DNA of 64,000 bases from Allokutzneria oryzae (GTDB lineage Bacteria > Actinomycetota > Actinomycetes > Mycobacteriales > Pseudonocardiaceae), in NCBI RefSeq assembly GCF_042429765.1, contig NZ_JBHLZU010000018.1, positions 744,001 through 808,000 on the forward strand, read 5' to 3'. Position 1 is the first letter of the stretch, and the number at the start of each line of letters is the position of its first letter. Positions 26,796 to 33,895 of the stretch are shown piece after piece. A program made the position numbers and the translations under genes. Under the pieces are notes generated by a model. That model was not told the origin of the DNA and did not search any database. It saw only the letters and a list, made by a program, of their open reading frames with translations.

Positions 26796-26954
26796 ATGCG
26801 AACTCAGATGAACCTCGTCGCGAAGATGCGTGCTCGTCGTGCCGACAACCGGACTCGCCGTGCCGTGAACCGCGCGATCGACGGCGCGGCCACCCCGGCC
26901 CTGCGTCACGAGCTCATGGTCATTGCCCAGCAGCAGGTGACTACCCTCCGCTGA
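26796..26954 (+). CDS. small conserved actinobacterial protein
   Basis: A 52-residue basic protein (MRTQMNLVAKMRARRADNRT, then helical ALRHELMVIAQQQVTTLR). Short proteins of this type are common in Pseudonocardiales. AAGGGG lies directly before the first ATG and 12 bp before a second one at 26808, so the start is uncertain. It is followed by a hairpin terminator at 27038. Function unknown. Confidence 0.6.
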   Translation: MRTQMNLVAKMRARRADNRTRRAVNRAIDGAATPALRHELMVIAQQQVTTLR

Positions 26955-27037
26955 GGCCGGAGACGGCGGACGTTCGCCGGCGACCTCGACCGCCGGCTTG
27001 AGCGGCCCTCCCGCCGTTTCGCCCAACGGAGTTACCA

Positions 27038-27072
27038 GCGCCCCTGAGCGGCCTCCCGCCGCCCAGGGGCGC
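27038..27072 (+). terminator. hairpin terminator
   Basis: GCGCCCCTG and CAGGGGCGC form a 9-bp perfect stem 83 bp after the small protein gene, within a gap otherwise free of genes up to 27248. Confidence 0.55.
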
Positions 27073-27248
27073 TTCATCGTTTCCGGACGTCCTTCGGCAC
27101 TACGCCTCATCAAACGTGACCTACGTCACATCCACCGTATCGTGTAACAAGCTCGGTGGCGTCCGCGATGACCACTATGACCCCGCGATGCTGTCGGACC
27201 CCCGACCTGGCAGCACCGCGGGGTTTCCCATATCCACCGGCTCGCTCG

Positions 27249-28211
27249 CTAGTAGCTGAGGGCGTGGTCGTCCTCGCTGAAGTCGGTGCTCGCGTCGGCG
27301 GGTGGGTTCGCCAGGTGCCACCGCACGGACCGCTCGATGCCGAACTCGACGGGCTCCGGCCTCCAGTCCAGCAGCTCGCGCGCCTTCGAGCTGTCGAAGA
27401 GCAGGTGCTGCGCGTGCGCCCTGGTGAACGTGAGGTCGGTGGGGACCAGGTCACCGGGCACCTCGACCAGTTCCGCCTCGTGCTCCGCCGCGGCGAGGAT
27501 CTGCCGGGTCCAGGTGGAGAAGCTGTGCGTCCGGGGCTCGCCGATGTTCAGGATCTCGCCCCGCGCGCGAGCGTTGCCGAGTGTCGCGAGGACCGCCGCG
27601 GACACCTCGCCGACGTAACACCGGGTCCACAGCCAGTTGCCGGGTCCGACGGGAATCCGTTCACGTCGCGCCCGTACCCGCCGTAGGACGAACTCCTCCC
27701 GGCGCTGCGGATCGTGCTCGCCGTAGACCACGGCCAGCCGGAGCACCGTGCCGTCCCGGTCCAGGTAGGGCGGTTCGACGTCGAGCTTGTCGTAGTCGTC
27801 GAGGCCGATGCCCTGGTCGCGGTAGGGGTACCGCACCAGTCGCAGCGCGCTTTCCTCGGTCAGCGGCATCGGCTCGCCGCTGACGCCCGCCCTGGCCAGC
27901 TCGAACGCGCGGTAGACGTCCATGCTGGAGAGCAGGAGGAGCTGCGCGTCGGGCAGGTGCGGCAGCACGGCGTCCACGTCGGCCCTGCTCAGCGCGAAGC
28001 TGTCGATCACCGCGTCCGGTTCGAACGCGCGCACGTCCCCGGCGACGTCGGCGAAGCCCGACCGGTCGGTGTGCAGGTGCTCGCAGTCGACCCAGTTCCG
28101 GGGCTCCGTCCGTCCCCGGTGCACGACGAGGACCTCGTCACCCCGCGCCACGAGGTCCTCGACCACGCGCCTGCCGATGAAGTGCGTCCCACCGAGTACG
28201 ACCACCCGCAT
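27249..28211 (-). CDS. NAD(P)-dependent epimerase/dehydratase
   Basis: A 320-residue extended-SDR protein. The NAD(P) motif is MRVVVLGGTHFIGRRVVEDL at the N-terminus (GGxxFxG). SSMDVYRAFE (~95) supplies the catalytic-type S and Y, although the YxxxK lysine is displaced (the segment DYDKLDVE lies ~140). C-terminal LNIGEPRTHSFSTW and the substrate region are typical of nucleotide-sugar epimerase relatives. Its substrate is not clear. It is divergent from the broken ABC gene. Confidence 0.85.
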   Translation of the reverse strand: MRVVVLGGTHFIGRRVVEDLVARGDEVLVVHRGRTEPRNWVDCEHLHTDRSGFADVAGDVRAFEPDAVIDSFALSRADVDAVLPHLPDAQLLLLSSMDVYRAFELARAGVSGEPMPLTEESALRLVRYPYRDQGIGLDDYDKLDVEPPYLDRDGTVLRLAVVYGEHDPQRREEFVLRRVRARRERIPVGPGNWLWTRCYVGEVSAAVLATLGNARARGEILNIGEPRTHSFSTWTRQILAAAEHEAELVEVPGDLVPTDLTFTRAHAQHLLFDSSKARELLDWRPEPVEFGIERSVRWHLANPPADASTDFSEDDHALSY

Positions 28212-28285
28212 GGCTCAATCCGAACACGTCGGCCCCGTGTTCGCTGTCCGGTTCTCGCCCGGCGAACCAGATTGGACTCGCTATC

Positions 28286-28309
28286 GAATGTAGTACTACT
28301 GCTACATTC
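28286..28309. promoter_or_regulatory. inverted repeat upstream of the ABC remnant
   Basis: GAATGTAG and CTACATTC form perfect 8-bp arms around TACTACTG, 33 bp before the GTG of the truncated ABC gene. The AT-rich dyad is unlike the surroundings. It is probably a repressor site, possibly for a GntR/YtrA-type regulator lost with the rest of the transporter. Confidence 0.5.
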
Positions 28310-28342
28310 ACGCGCAGGGGTAGGACGGAAAGGGGGAGGTTC

Positions 28343-28603
28343 GTGACGGCTGACGACACCGTGATCGACGTCCGCGACCTGTGGATGAGATACGGCGCGC
28401 ACGACGTGCTGCGGGGGGTCGACCTGCGGGCGCGCCGGGGTGAGGTGCTGGCGCTGGTCGGGCCGAACGGGGCGGGCAAGACCACCGTGCTCGGCGCCTG
28501 GGCGGTGCTCGTCGCGCCGTCGGTGCTGCGCCGGATGGCCCGGCGCGAGTCCGGCTCCCTCATGGAGGCTCGCCGCACCAGGGCGATGCGGCGCATTGGG
28601 TGA
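28343..28603 (+). pseudogene. deletion fusion: ABC ATPase N-terminus joined to C-terminus of a small membrane protein
   Basis: The frame opens as an ABC transporter ATPase (MRYGAHDVLRGVDLRARRGE, then Walker A GPNGAGKTT at ~48-56). Right after TTVLG it changes to AWAVLVAPSVLRRMARRESG and a basic tail, which looks like the end of the small membrane protein usually encoded just before the HTH regulator that follows. The Q-loop, signature motif and Walker B are missing, so it cannot be a working ATPase. GGGGGAGG precedes the GTG start. An internal deletion near 28495 explains it. Confidence 0.7.
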
Positions 28604-28832
28604 GGGCTCGGGGTCGGAGACGGTCCACAACCGCATCGCGATGCTCCGCGCGGAGCGGGGGATCTCGCGCAGGCAGCTCGCGGAGGCGCTCGGGGTGCAC
28701 TACCAGACGATCGGCTACCTGGAGCGCGGCGAGTACAGCCCGAGCCTGTACCTCGCGCTCCGGATCGCCCAGCACTTCGAGGTCCCGGTGGAGGTCGTCT
28801 TCTCGACCTCACCGTTCCCGAGGATCGGCTGA
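28596..28832 (+). CDS. small XRE-type helix-turn-helix regulator (YozG-like)
   Basis: A protein of about 78 residues. After a short N-terminal stretch it contains a full Cro/CI HTH: RIAMLRAERGISRRQLAEAL, GVHYQTIGYLERGEYSPSLY, LALRIAQHFEVPVEVVFS. Such regulators are usually encoded next to a small membrane protein or ABC transporter, and the remnant of both lies just upstream. The proposed TTG start overlaps the upstream stop by 8 bp; an ATG at 28640 is the alternative. It ends tail-to-tail with the TetR gene. Confidence 0.75.
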   Translation: MGEGSGSETVHNRIAMLRAERGISRRQLAEALGVHYQTIGYLERGEYSPSLYLALRIAQHFEVPVEVVFSTSPFPRIG

Positions 28833-29453
28833 CTAACGTTTCGTTTCGTGTGCGGGCGCCGCGGCGAAAAGGCGGTCCAGGTGTGACCGCGCCATGGCCA
28901 GCGCCTCCTCGGCGGTGTGCAGGCCGAGGTGGCAGTAGCTGGTCAGCCCGTCCGCGATGCTCATGATCAGCATGGCCTCCCGCCGCGGGTCCCGGTCGGC
29001 CGGGATCTCGCGGCGTTCCCGCGCCAGCTCCAGCTGGCCGGTGATCAACGCGAGCAGCCTGCCCGCGCCGTCCCGCGCGTGCTCGCGCAGGCGATCGTTG
29101 CGCAGCGCCTCGATGTAGTAGCTGATGCTCATCAGGCTGCCCTGACGGGCGTGCGCGTCCAGCGGCAGCATCTCGCACAGGCACGCGTGGACGATCGCGT
29201 ACGGCGTCTTCTCGGGCAGTTCCTGGATCCTCGCCCTCGTCCGCTCCCCCGAGCGTTCGCTGATGAAGTCCATGGTGAAGAACAGCATCTCCTCGCGGGT
29301 GCCGAAGTAGTGCTGGAGCTGGCCGAGCGACATCCCGGCCTCGCGCGCGACGTCCCGCAGGCTCACCCGGTCCAGGCCCCTGTCCCCGGCGAGCGACCAC
29401 AGGGCGTGGGCGATCGCGGCACGTCGTTCCTCGTGGTCCACCTGCTTCGGCAC
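28833..29453 (-). CDS. TetR family transcriptional regulator
   Basis: A 206-residue regulator. The N-terminal HTH is RRAAIAHALWSLAGDRGLDR, VSLRDVAREAGMSLGQLQHYF, GTREEM (~10-55). The C-terminal ligand domain has TetR_C-like helices. It is divergent from the PH-domain genes across a 77-bp space that holds three 14-bp direct repeats, the likely operator. Confidence 0.9.
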   Translation of the reverse strand: MPKQVDHEERRAAIAHALWSLAGDRGLDRVSLRDVAREAGMSLGQLQHYFGTREEMLFFTMDFISERSGERTRARIQELPEKTPYAIVHACLCEMLPLDAHARQGSLMSISYYIEALRNDRLREHARDGAGRLLALITGQLELARERREIPADRDPRREAMLIMSIADGLTSYCHLGLHTAEEALAMARSHLDRLFAAAPAHETKR

Positions 29454-29469
29454 GAGCAGAGCCTATATC

Positions 29470-29511
29470 AATACGTTTGACTTATTACGGCTGACTTAAT
29501 ACGTTCGACTT
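29470..29511. promoter_or_regulatory. three 14-bp direct repeats (iterons) between TetR and PH-domain genes
   Basis: AATACGTTTGACTT, ATTACGGCTGACTT and AATACGTTCGACTT follow each other without gaps. The consensus is AWTACGKYYGACTT. TetR proteins normally bind palindromes, so a head-to-tail array with a 14-bp period is unusual. The last copy ends 19 bp before the ATG of the PH-domain gene, so binding should silence it. Confidence 0.65.
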
Positions 29512-29530
29512 GGAAAGGGGAGATGTCGCC

Positions 29531-30031
29531 ATGAACCTGCGCCCGCCCGCGAACCGAGTCGATCCGCGCGCCCGCCGATGGTGGGCGTTGCAGGCCTGGG
29601 TGCTGCCCGCCGTGCCGATGCTGCTGGTCGCGCTCACGATGTTCACGCTGTCCCTGTTGTTCTTCCCCGGAGCCCTGGTGTGGCTCGGTCCGCTGCTCGC
29701 CGTGGTGCTCGTGCTGCCAGCCGTGCTGTACGCGCTGGTCATGCCGTCGTGGCGGTACCGGGTGCACGCGTGGGAGCTCGGCTCCCGGGCCGTGTACGCC
29801 GCTTCGGGCTGGTTCTGGCAGAAGCACCGCGTGACGCCGCTGTCCCGGGTGCAGACCGTGGACACCACCCAGGGACCGCTCCAGCGGGTGTTCGACCTGG
29901 CCACGGTGGTGGTCACCACGGCGTCGACGCACGGGGACGTGAAGATCGCCGGGCTCGCCGCGGCCGACGCCGACCAGCTGGCCCGCCGCATCGGCGAGGC
30001 GGCCGAGGCCATCCCGGGTGATGCGACGTGA
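29531..30031 (+). CDS. PH domain-containing membrane protein (YdbS-like)
   Basis: A 166-residue protein. Two transmembrane helices (WVLPAVPMLLVALTMFTLSL, then LGPLLAVVLVLPAVLYALVM) precede one bacterial PH-like (bPH2) domain with WRYRVHAWELGSRAVYAASG and the LSRVQTVDTTQGPLQRVFDL signature (~100-120). AAGGGGAG is upstream of the ATG. The stop overlaps the next gene by 4 bp. In Bacillus the YdbS/YdbT pair affects membrane stress and antimicrobial resistance. Confidence 0.87.
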   Translation: MNLRPPANRVDPRARRWWALQAWVLPAVPMLLVALTMFTLSLLFFPGALVWLGPLLAVVLVLPAVLYALVMPSWRYRVHAWELGSRAVYAASGWFWQKHRVTPLSRVQTVDTTQGPLQRVFDLATVVVTTASTHGDVKIAGLAAADADQLARRIGEAAEAIPGDAT

Positions 30032-31509
30032 CCTCGGACCAGACTTGGCGGCGCTTGGACCGCCGCACCATCGCGGTGCACTGCGCGTGGCTCGTCGCGC
30101 CGCTGGCCTCGTTCGTGCTGACGCTGCTGGCCACCGGCGGCGAGGTGGGGGTGAGGGGCTGGACCAGCCTCGCCGCGATCACCCTGGCGTTCCTGGTGAT
30201 CACCGTGCTCGGCGTGGTCCGGCTGACCAGTACGCGGTACTGGATCTCCGCGACCACGTTGGAGCTGCGCACCGGTCTGCTGAACCGCAGGCACCGCTCG
30301 ATCGCGCTGGAGCGGGTCCGCAACGTCGACGTCACCGCCAGCCCGGTGCACCGCGTGCTCGGCCTGGTGGTGCTCCGCGCGGGCACGGCCGCCTCCGACG
30401 GTGGGACCGAGATCGTTCTCGACGCGCTGCGGCGCTCGGACGCGGACCGGCTGCGCGACGAGCTCCTCGCCAGGGCGAGCCGGGTGCACGCGCCCGATCC
30501 GGTGATCGCGACGATGAACTGGCGGTGGCTTCGCTACGCACCACTGACGTTCTGGGTCTTCGGTGGCGTGCTCATCGTGGGCGGTGCCGCCTCGCGCGCC
30601 CTGGACGGTCTCGGCATCGAGTGGTGGAAACTCGGGTTCGTGCGGGGCGGGTTCGACGCGTTCGGCCACAGTACGCTCTGGATCACCATTCCGTTGCTGC
30701 TGTTGGGGATCACGCTCATCGGAGTGCTCGGCGCGGTCGCGTTGTACGTGGAGAACTGGTGGTCCTACCGTCTGGAGTGGACGGACTCGGAGACCTTGCA
30801 GATCCGCAGGGGACTGCTCACCACGCGGGTCGTGTCCATCGAGCGCCGCCGGCTGCGCGGGTCCCGCCTCCGCGAACCGCTGCTGTTGCGCGCCAGTGGC
30901 GGAGCGCTGGTGGACGCAGTCGCTGGAGGACTCGGCAACGAGGAGGAAACCCGTCGTCGAAGCTCGCTGCTGCCCCCGTCGCCACGCGCCGACGCCGCAC
31001 GGGTCGCGCTCGACGTCCTGGGACTGCCCCAGCCCACCGATCTCGTGCTGCGCAAGCATCCCAAGGTCGCTCAGCGTCGACGTGTCGTGCGCGGCATGGT
31101 TTTCGTGACGCTGCCCATCACGTTCGCGTTGCTGGTACTGGGTTTCCTGCTCACCTCGGTCCTGGTGCACGTGGCGTGGATCTTCTTCGTGCTCGCGACG
31201 CCGATCACCGTGTGGCTGGCAAGGGATGCCTACCGCAACCTCGGCCACGGAGTCTCCGGAGACCACCTGGTGATCAGATCGGGTGTGTTCAGCAGGGACA
31301 CTGTTCTGCTGCAACGACAAGGTGTGCTCTCGTGGTCGTTCGGCAGCAACCCGTTCTCCCGCCGAGCCGGACTGGTCACCGCGACCGCGGCCGTCGCCGC
31401 GGGGGAGCAGGGCTATCGCATCAGGGACCTCGCCCGCGCCGACGCCGTGGGCTTCGCCGACACCGCGACACCCGACTTCCTCACGGAGTTCCTCGCCCGG
31501 CCGTCGTGA
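30028..31509 (+). CDS. PH domain-containing membrane protein (YdbT-like, multi-domain)
   Basis: A 493-residue protein with three bPH2 repeats, each after a pair of membrane helices. The repeat signature appears as IALERVRNVDVTASPVHRVL (~95), SIERRRLRGSRLREPLLLRA (~270) and LLQRQGVLSWSFGSNPFSRR (~435). It starts with GTG in a GTGA overlap with the YdbS-like gene. The two membrane proteins probably form one complex under control of the divergent TetR. Confidence 0.87.
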   Translation: MTSDQTWRRLDRRTIAVHCAWLVAPLASFVLTLLATGGEVGVRGWTSLAAITLAFLVITVLGVVRLTSTRYWISATTLELRTGLLNRRHRSIALERVRNVDVTASPVHRVLGLVVLRAGTAASDGGTEIVLDALRRSDADRLRDELLARASRVHAPDPVIATMNWRWLRYAPLTFWVFGGVLIVGGAASRALDGLGIEWWKLGFVRGGFDAFGHSTLWITIPLLLLGITLIGVLGAVALYVENWWSYRLEWTDSETLQIRRGLLTTRVVSIERRRLRGSRLREPLLLRASGGALVDAVAGGLGNEEETRRRSSLLPPSPRADAARVALDVLGLPQPTDLVLRKHPKVAQRRRVVRGMVFVTLPITFALLVLGFLLTSVLVHVAWIFFVLATPITVWLARDAYRNLGHGVSGDHLVIRSGVFSRDTVLLQRQGVLSWSFGSNPFSRRAGLVTATAAVAAGEQGYRIRDLARADAVGFADTATPDFLTEFLARPS

Positions 31510-31629
31510 GCATTCCTCTGGTTGCCGTGAAAGCCAGGCGCTTTTAGCGGATGTTTAGTGATCGTCGAATTCCTGTCGTTATCTTCCACGCCCAACAATC
31601 CACTGTGGACAAGCGACATCGGGGGAGCC

Positions 31630-32001
31630 ATGCACGTCAGGAAGAAGATCGCCGCAGCGCTCGTCACCGCGGCTGCGGCGGGAAGCATGGTGCTCGCCGC
31701 TCCCGCCGCGCAGGCGAGCGCCTGTGAGCCCAACGGCGTTGCCGGCGGCTGGATGTGCCGGGACACCATCAGCGGTGGCCACAAGATTTCCGTCCTGTTC
31801 TACGGCAGCGACCGGACGATGGCGGGCTGGGACAACGGTCACTACTACACCCACCTGGACCGCTCTCTCGACGGCGGGCGCACCTGGGAGGGTCCGCTCG
31901 GCAGAGGGCAGGGCTGGTCGAAGAAGTTCAACCGCGCCAACTACAGCTGGCGCGCCTGTTCCGAGGTCAACGGCCGTTTCCACTGCACTGGCTGGCACTG
32001 A
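31630..32001 (+). CDS. small secreted protein, hypothetical
   Basis: A 123-residue protein with a clear signal peptide (KKIAAALVTAAAAGSMVLAA, cut near AQASA). The mature part of about 90 residues has four cysteines (ACEPNG, WMCRDT, RACSEV, FHCTGW), suggesting two disulfides, and many aromatic residues. GGGGGAG precedes the ATG. A perfect DnaA-box-like sequence lies 18 bp upstream. Family unknown; a small inhibitor or surface-active protein is possible. Confidence 0.7.
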   Translation: MHVRKKIAAALVTAAAAGSMVLAAPAAQASACEPNGVAGGWMCRDTISGGHKISVLFYGSDRTMAGWDNGHYYTHLDRSLDGGRTWEGPLGRGQGWSKKFNRANYSWRACSEVNGRFHCTGWH

Positions 32002-32123
32002 CCTGGGGGGCGTGCCCTCACCCCGCTGTTCGTCCCAAGTAGACCGCGTCGGTTGGTTTCGAGTGGCCGGGCGGTGGGAGCGGGCTAATACTTTCGACGG
32101 GTTACCCGTTGGGAGGACTGAGC

Positions 32124-32393
32124 ATGGCTCTCACCGCGGACGACGTGCGGGAAGTGCGCTTCACGAAGGCGGGCCTCGGGCGGCGCGGCTACAGCGAGGT
32201 CGAGGTCGTCGGGTTTCTCGCCGAGGTGGCGAACACCCTGGACGGCCGGGGCAACGTGACCGCGACACAGGTGCACAACGTCGCTTTCAGCACGTCACTG
32301 GGCGTTGGTGGGTTCGACGAGGAGGAGGTCGACAACTACCTCGACCTCATCGAGCAGGAGCTGCTGGAGCGGGCGCAGCGAACGGCCGGCTAG
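32124..32393 (+). CDS. two-module DivIVA-domain repeat protein
   Basis: An 89-residue protein made of two tandem short DivIVA (DivI1A) modules. Module 1 is LTADDVREVRFTKAGLGRRG plus YSEVEVVGFLAEV; module 2 is VTATQVHNVAFSTSLGVGGF plus DEEEVDNYLDLIEQEL. Each is a beta-hairpin-like turn followed by a helix, as in the membrane-binding N-terminus of DivIVA, but the long coiled coil is absent. GGGAGG precedes the ATG. It resembles one quarter of the eight-module protein at 56606. Role unknown. Confidence 0.82.
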   Translation: MALTADDVREVRFTKAGLGRRGYSEVEVVGFLAEVANTLDGRGNVTATQVHNVAFSTSLGVGGFDEEEVDNYLDLIEQELLERAQRTAG

Positions 32394-32622
32394 GTCGTGT
32401 CCTGCACGTGGTAGCACCACCTCACCACCCCCTGGCGCCCTCACCCGCATCCCCCTCAATTCGCGTTTTGTCACCTAAACGCGAAATGAGAGCGCTCTTT
32501 CGCGCATCAAGGTGACAAAACGCGAGAACCCCGGCCACCCCCGGCCACGTCGGCCAGCTCAGGGGGGTGCGGGGGCGGAGCCGCCTCGGGGGGATGGGGA
32601 CGACTTGGAGGACAGGCGCTAG
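32390..32622. mobile_element. MITE-like palindromic element, copy C (inverted)
   Basis: Between convergent genes lies a third copy in the opposite orientation to copies A and B. The outer arms are TCGCGTTTTGTCACC (32461-32475) and GGTGACAAAACGCGA (32511-32525), with an inner palindrome around GAGAGCGCTC. The ends are CTAGGTCGTGTCCTGCACGT (plus strand, left) and CTAGCGCCTGTCCTCCAAGT (minus strand, right), an imperfect terminal inverted repeat. CTAG at each end includes the stop codons of both flanking genes. No transposase is present. Confidence 0.6.
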
Positions 32623-33371
32623 CCCAGGAACTCCAGCACCCGGTCGGCGATCTCCGCCGGTCGTTCGAAGAGCATGGCGTGACTGCCGTCGAACTCGACG
32701 ACCTCGACCAGAGGGTTGCCCACCTCGGCGAGGTCGCGGTTCAGGCCGTCGCGGTACACCACGCCGAGGTTTTCGAACGCCTCCATGCCCGGCAGGCCGC
32801 GTGTCGCGGTGAACACCAGGCACCGGCACGACAGCTCTTCGTAGCGCGACAACAGGTCCAGGCCGGTCAGGCCGAGGCGGAGCGGCTTCAGGATCTCCGG
32901 GCCGGGGCGGGGGACCAGCTTCGCCTGGGCGTCGAAGAGCGCGTTCAGCTCGTGCAGCCCCGTCGCGTCGGAGTACTGCCGGGCGTCGCTGACGTGGCGG
33001 TGGCCGCCGTCGATGTTGACCACACCCGGACAGCTCGGCTGGGACTGGCCCCACAGCACGGCGAGGCCACCACCGAGGGACATGCCCACGACCGCCGGTG
33101 CTTCGAGGCCGAAGTGCGCGACGACTCGCGAGATGTCGCCCACCGCGCCCTCCCAGTCCCACGGCGCGTCACCGGAGTCGCCGTGACCGCGCAGGTCCAG
33201 CGCGACCACGCGGTGCTTCGCGGTGAGCATCGGGGCGAAGCCGGCCCAGTTCTCCTTGCCGCCGCCGAGGCCGTGCAGCAGCACCACCGGTTGCCCGGTT
33301 CCGCCGAAGTCTCGCGCCGCGATCGGAACAGGGCCAGTAACAACAACATCCGTGAAGTCCACTATGGACAC
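32619..33371 (-). CDS. alpha/beta hydrolase
   Basis: A 250-residue alpha/beta-hydrolase. The oxyanion strand VVLLHGLGGGKENWAGFAPM (~29-48), RVVALDLRGHGDSG (~54), nucleophile elbow VVGMSLGGGLAVLWG (~93, G-M-S-L-G) and C-terminal FDGSHAMLFERP with the catalytic histidine are in order. It starts with GTG 8 bp after the upstream HTH gene, so it is probably in the same transcript. Substrate unknown. Confidence 0.88.
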   Translation of the reverse strand: MSIVDFTDVVVTGPVPIAARDFGGTGQPVVLLHGLGGGKENWAGFAPMLTAKHRVVALDLRGHGDSGDAPWDWEGAVGDISRVVAHFGLEAPAVVGMSLGGGLAVLWGQSQPSCPGVVNIDGGHRHVSDARQYSDATGLHELNALFDAQAKLVPRPGPEILKPLRLGLTGLDLLSRYEELSCRCLVFTATRGLPGMEAFENLGVVYRDGLNRDLAEVGNPLVEVVEFDGSHAMLFERPAEIADRVLEFLG

Positions 33372-33378
33372 CCCAAGG

Positions 33379-33846
33379 TCATCGACGGCTCCGCTGGCGC
33401 AGTCTCAGGCGGACCGACTCCGAGGTCACGCCGCCGTCCTCGTGGCGGACGAGCTTCCCGCGGTTGACCAGGTCGTGCACGGCCTGCTTGGTGACGCCGA
33501 GCATCGCGCCCGCCGTCGAGTAGGACAGGCCCGCGATGGTCGGGTGGCCGACGCGGTACGCCACGACCTGGCCGAACGGGGTCTGCCACCACGCCGCTGG
33601 CGGGTCGAAGGGGCCGTCGCCCGGGTACAGCGTCGCGATCAGGCTCACCGCGGTCTGGGTCGCGGTCCGGTCGCTCCGGCCGAGCAGCTCCTTCGCCCAG
33701 ACCGCCGCCTGTGTCCTGGTCCTGCGCTCCAGCTTGGTCAGCGTCCAGTCCGCGCCGAGCAGGATCTCCAGCGGGTCCAGCAGGCGGGTGCCGACCAGCG
33801 CGGCGAGCTGCTCGGCCAGCTCCGCCTCGGTCACCTCAAGGGTCAT
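33379..33846 (-). CDS. helix-turn-helix protein, hypothetical
   Basis: A 155-residue protein. The C-terminal third has an HTH-like segment, STAGAMLGVTKQAVHDLVNR, followed by a wing-like GKLVRHEDGGVTSESVR. The N-terminal two thirds (WTLTKLERRTRTQAAVWAKE) are helical with a tryptophan-rich middle (PPAAWWQTPFGQVVAYRVGH). The promoter region carries two 19-bp palindromes, which suggests autoregulation. It may also act on the adjacent hydrolase gene. Confidence 0.7.
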   Translation of the reverse strand: MTLEVTEAELAEQLAALVGTRLLDPLEILLGADWTLTKLERRTRTQAAVWAKELLGRSDRTATQTAVSLIATLYPGDGPFDPPAAWWQTPFGQVVAYRVGHPTIAGLSYSTAGAMLGVTKQAVHDLVNRGKLVRHEDGGVTSESVRLRLRQRSRR

Positions 33847-33855
33847 CGCGGCCTC

Positions 33856-33895
33856 CTTGACGATGACCGTAAAGCACTTGACGATGGCCGTCAAG
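33856..33895 (-). promoter_or_regulatory. paired 19-bp palindromes upstream of the HTH gene
   Basis: CTTGACGATGACCGTAAAG (33856-33874) and CTTGACGATGGCCGTCAAG (33877-33895) are tandem copies 21 bp apart, two helical turns. The second is a 7-bp-arm palindrome (CTTGACG...CGTCAAG); the first has one mismatched pair. They end 10 bp before the ATG and overlap the 3' end of the phosphotransferase gene. Confidence 0.65.

Noticed and set aside
26664..27113. 149-codon minus-strand frame over the small protein gene
   Set aside because: It overlaps the supported small gene and its terminator; composition is shadow-like.
21505..31613. Chromosomal origin of replication
   Set aside because: Only isolated DnaA boxes are seen; no dnaA/dnaN genes and no box cluster.
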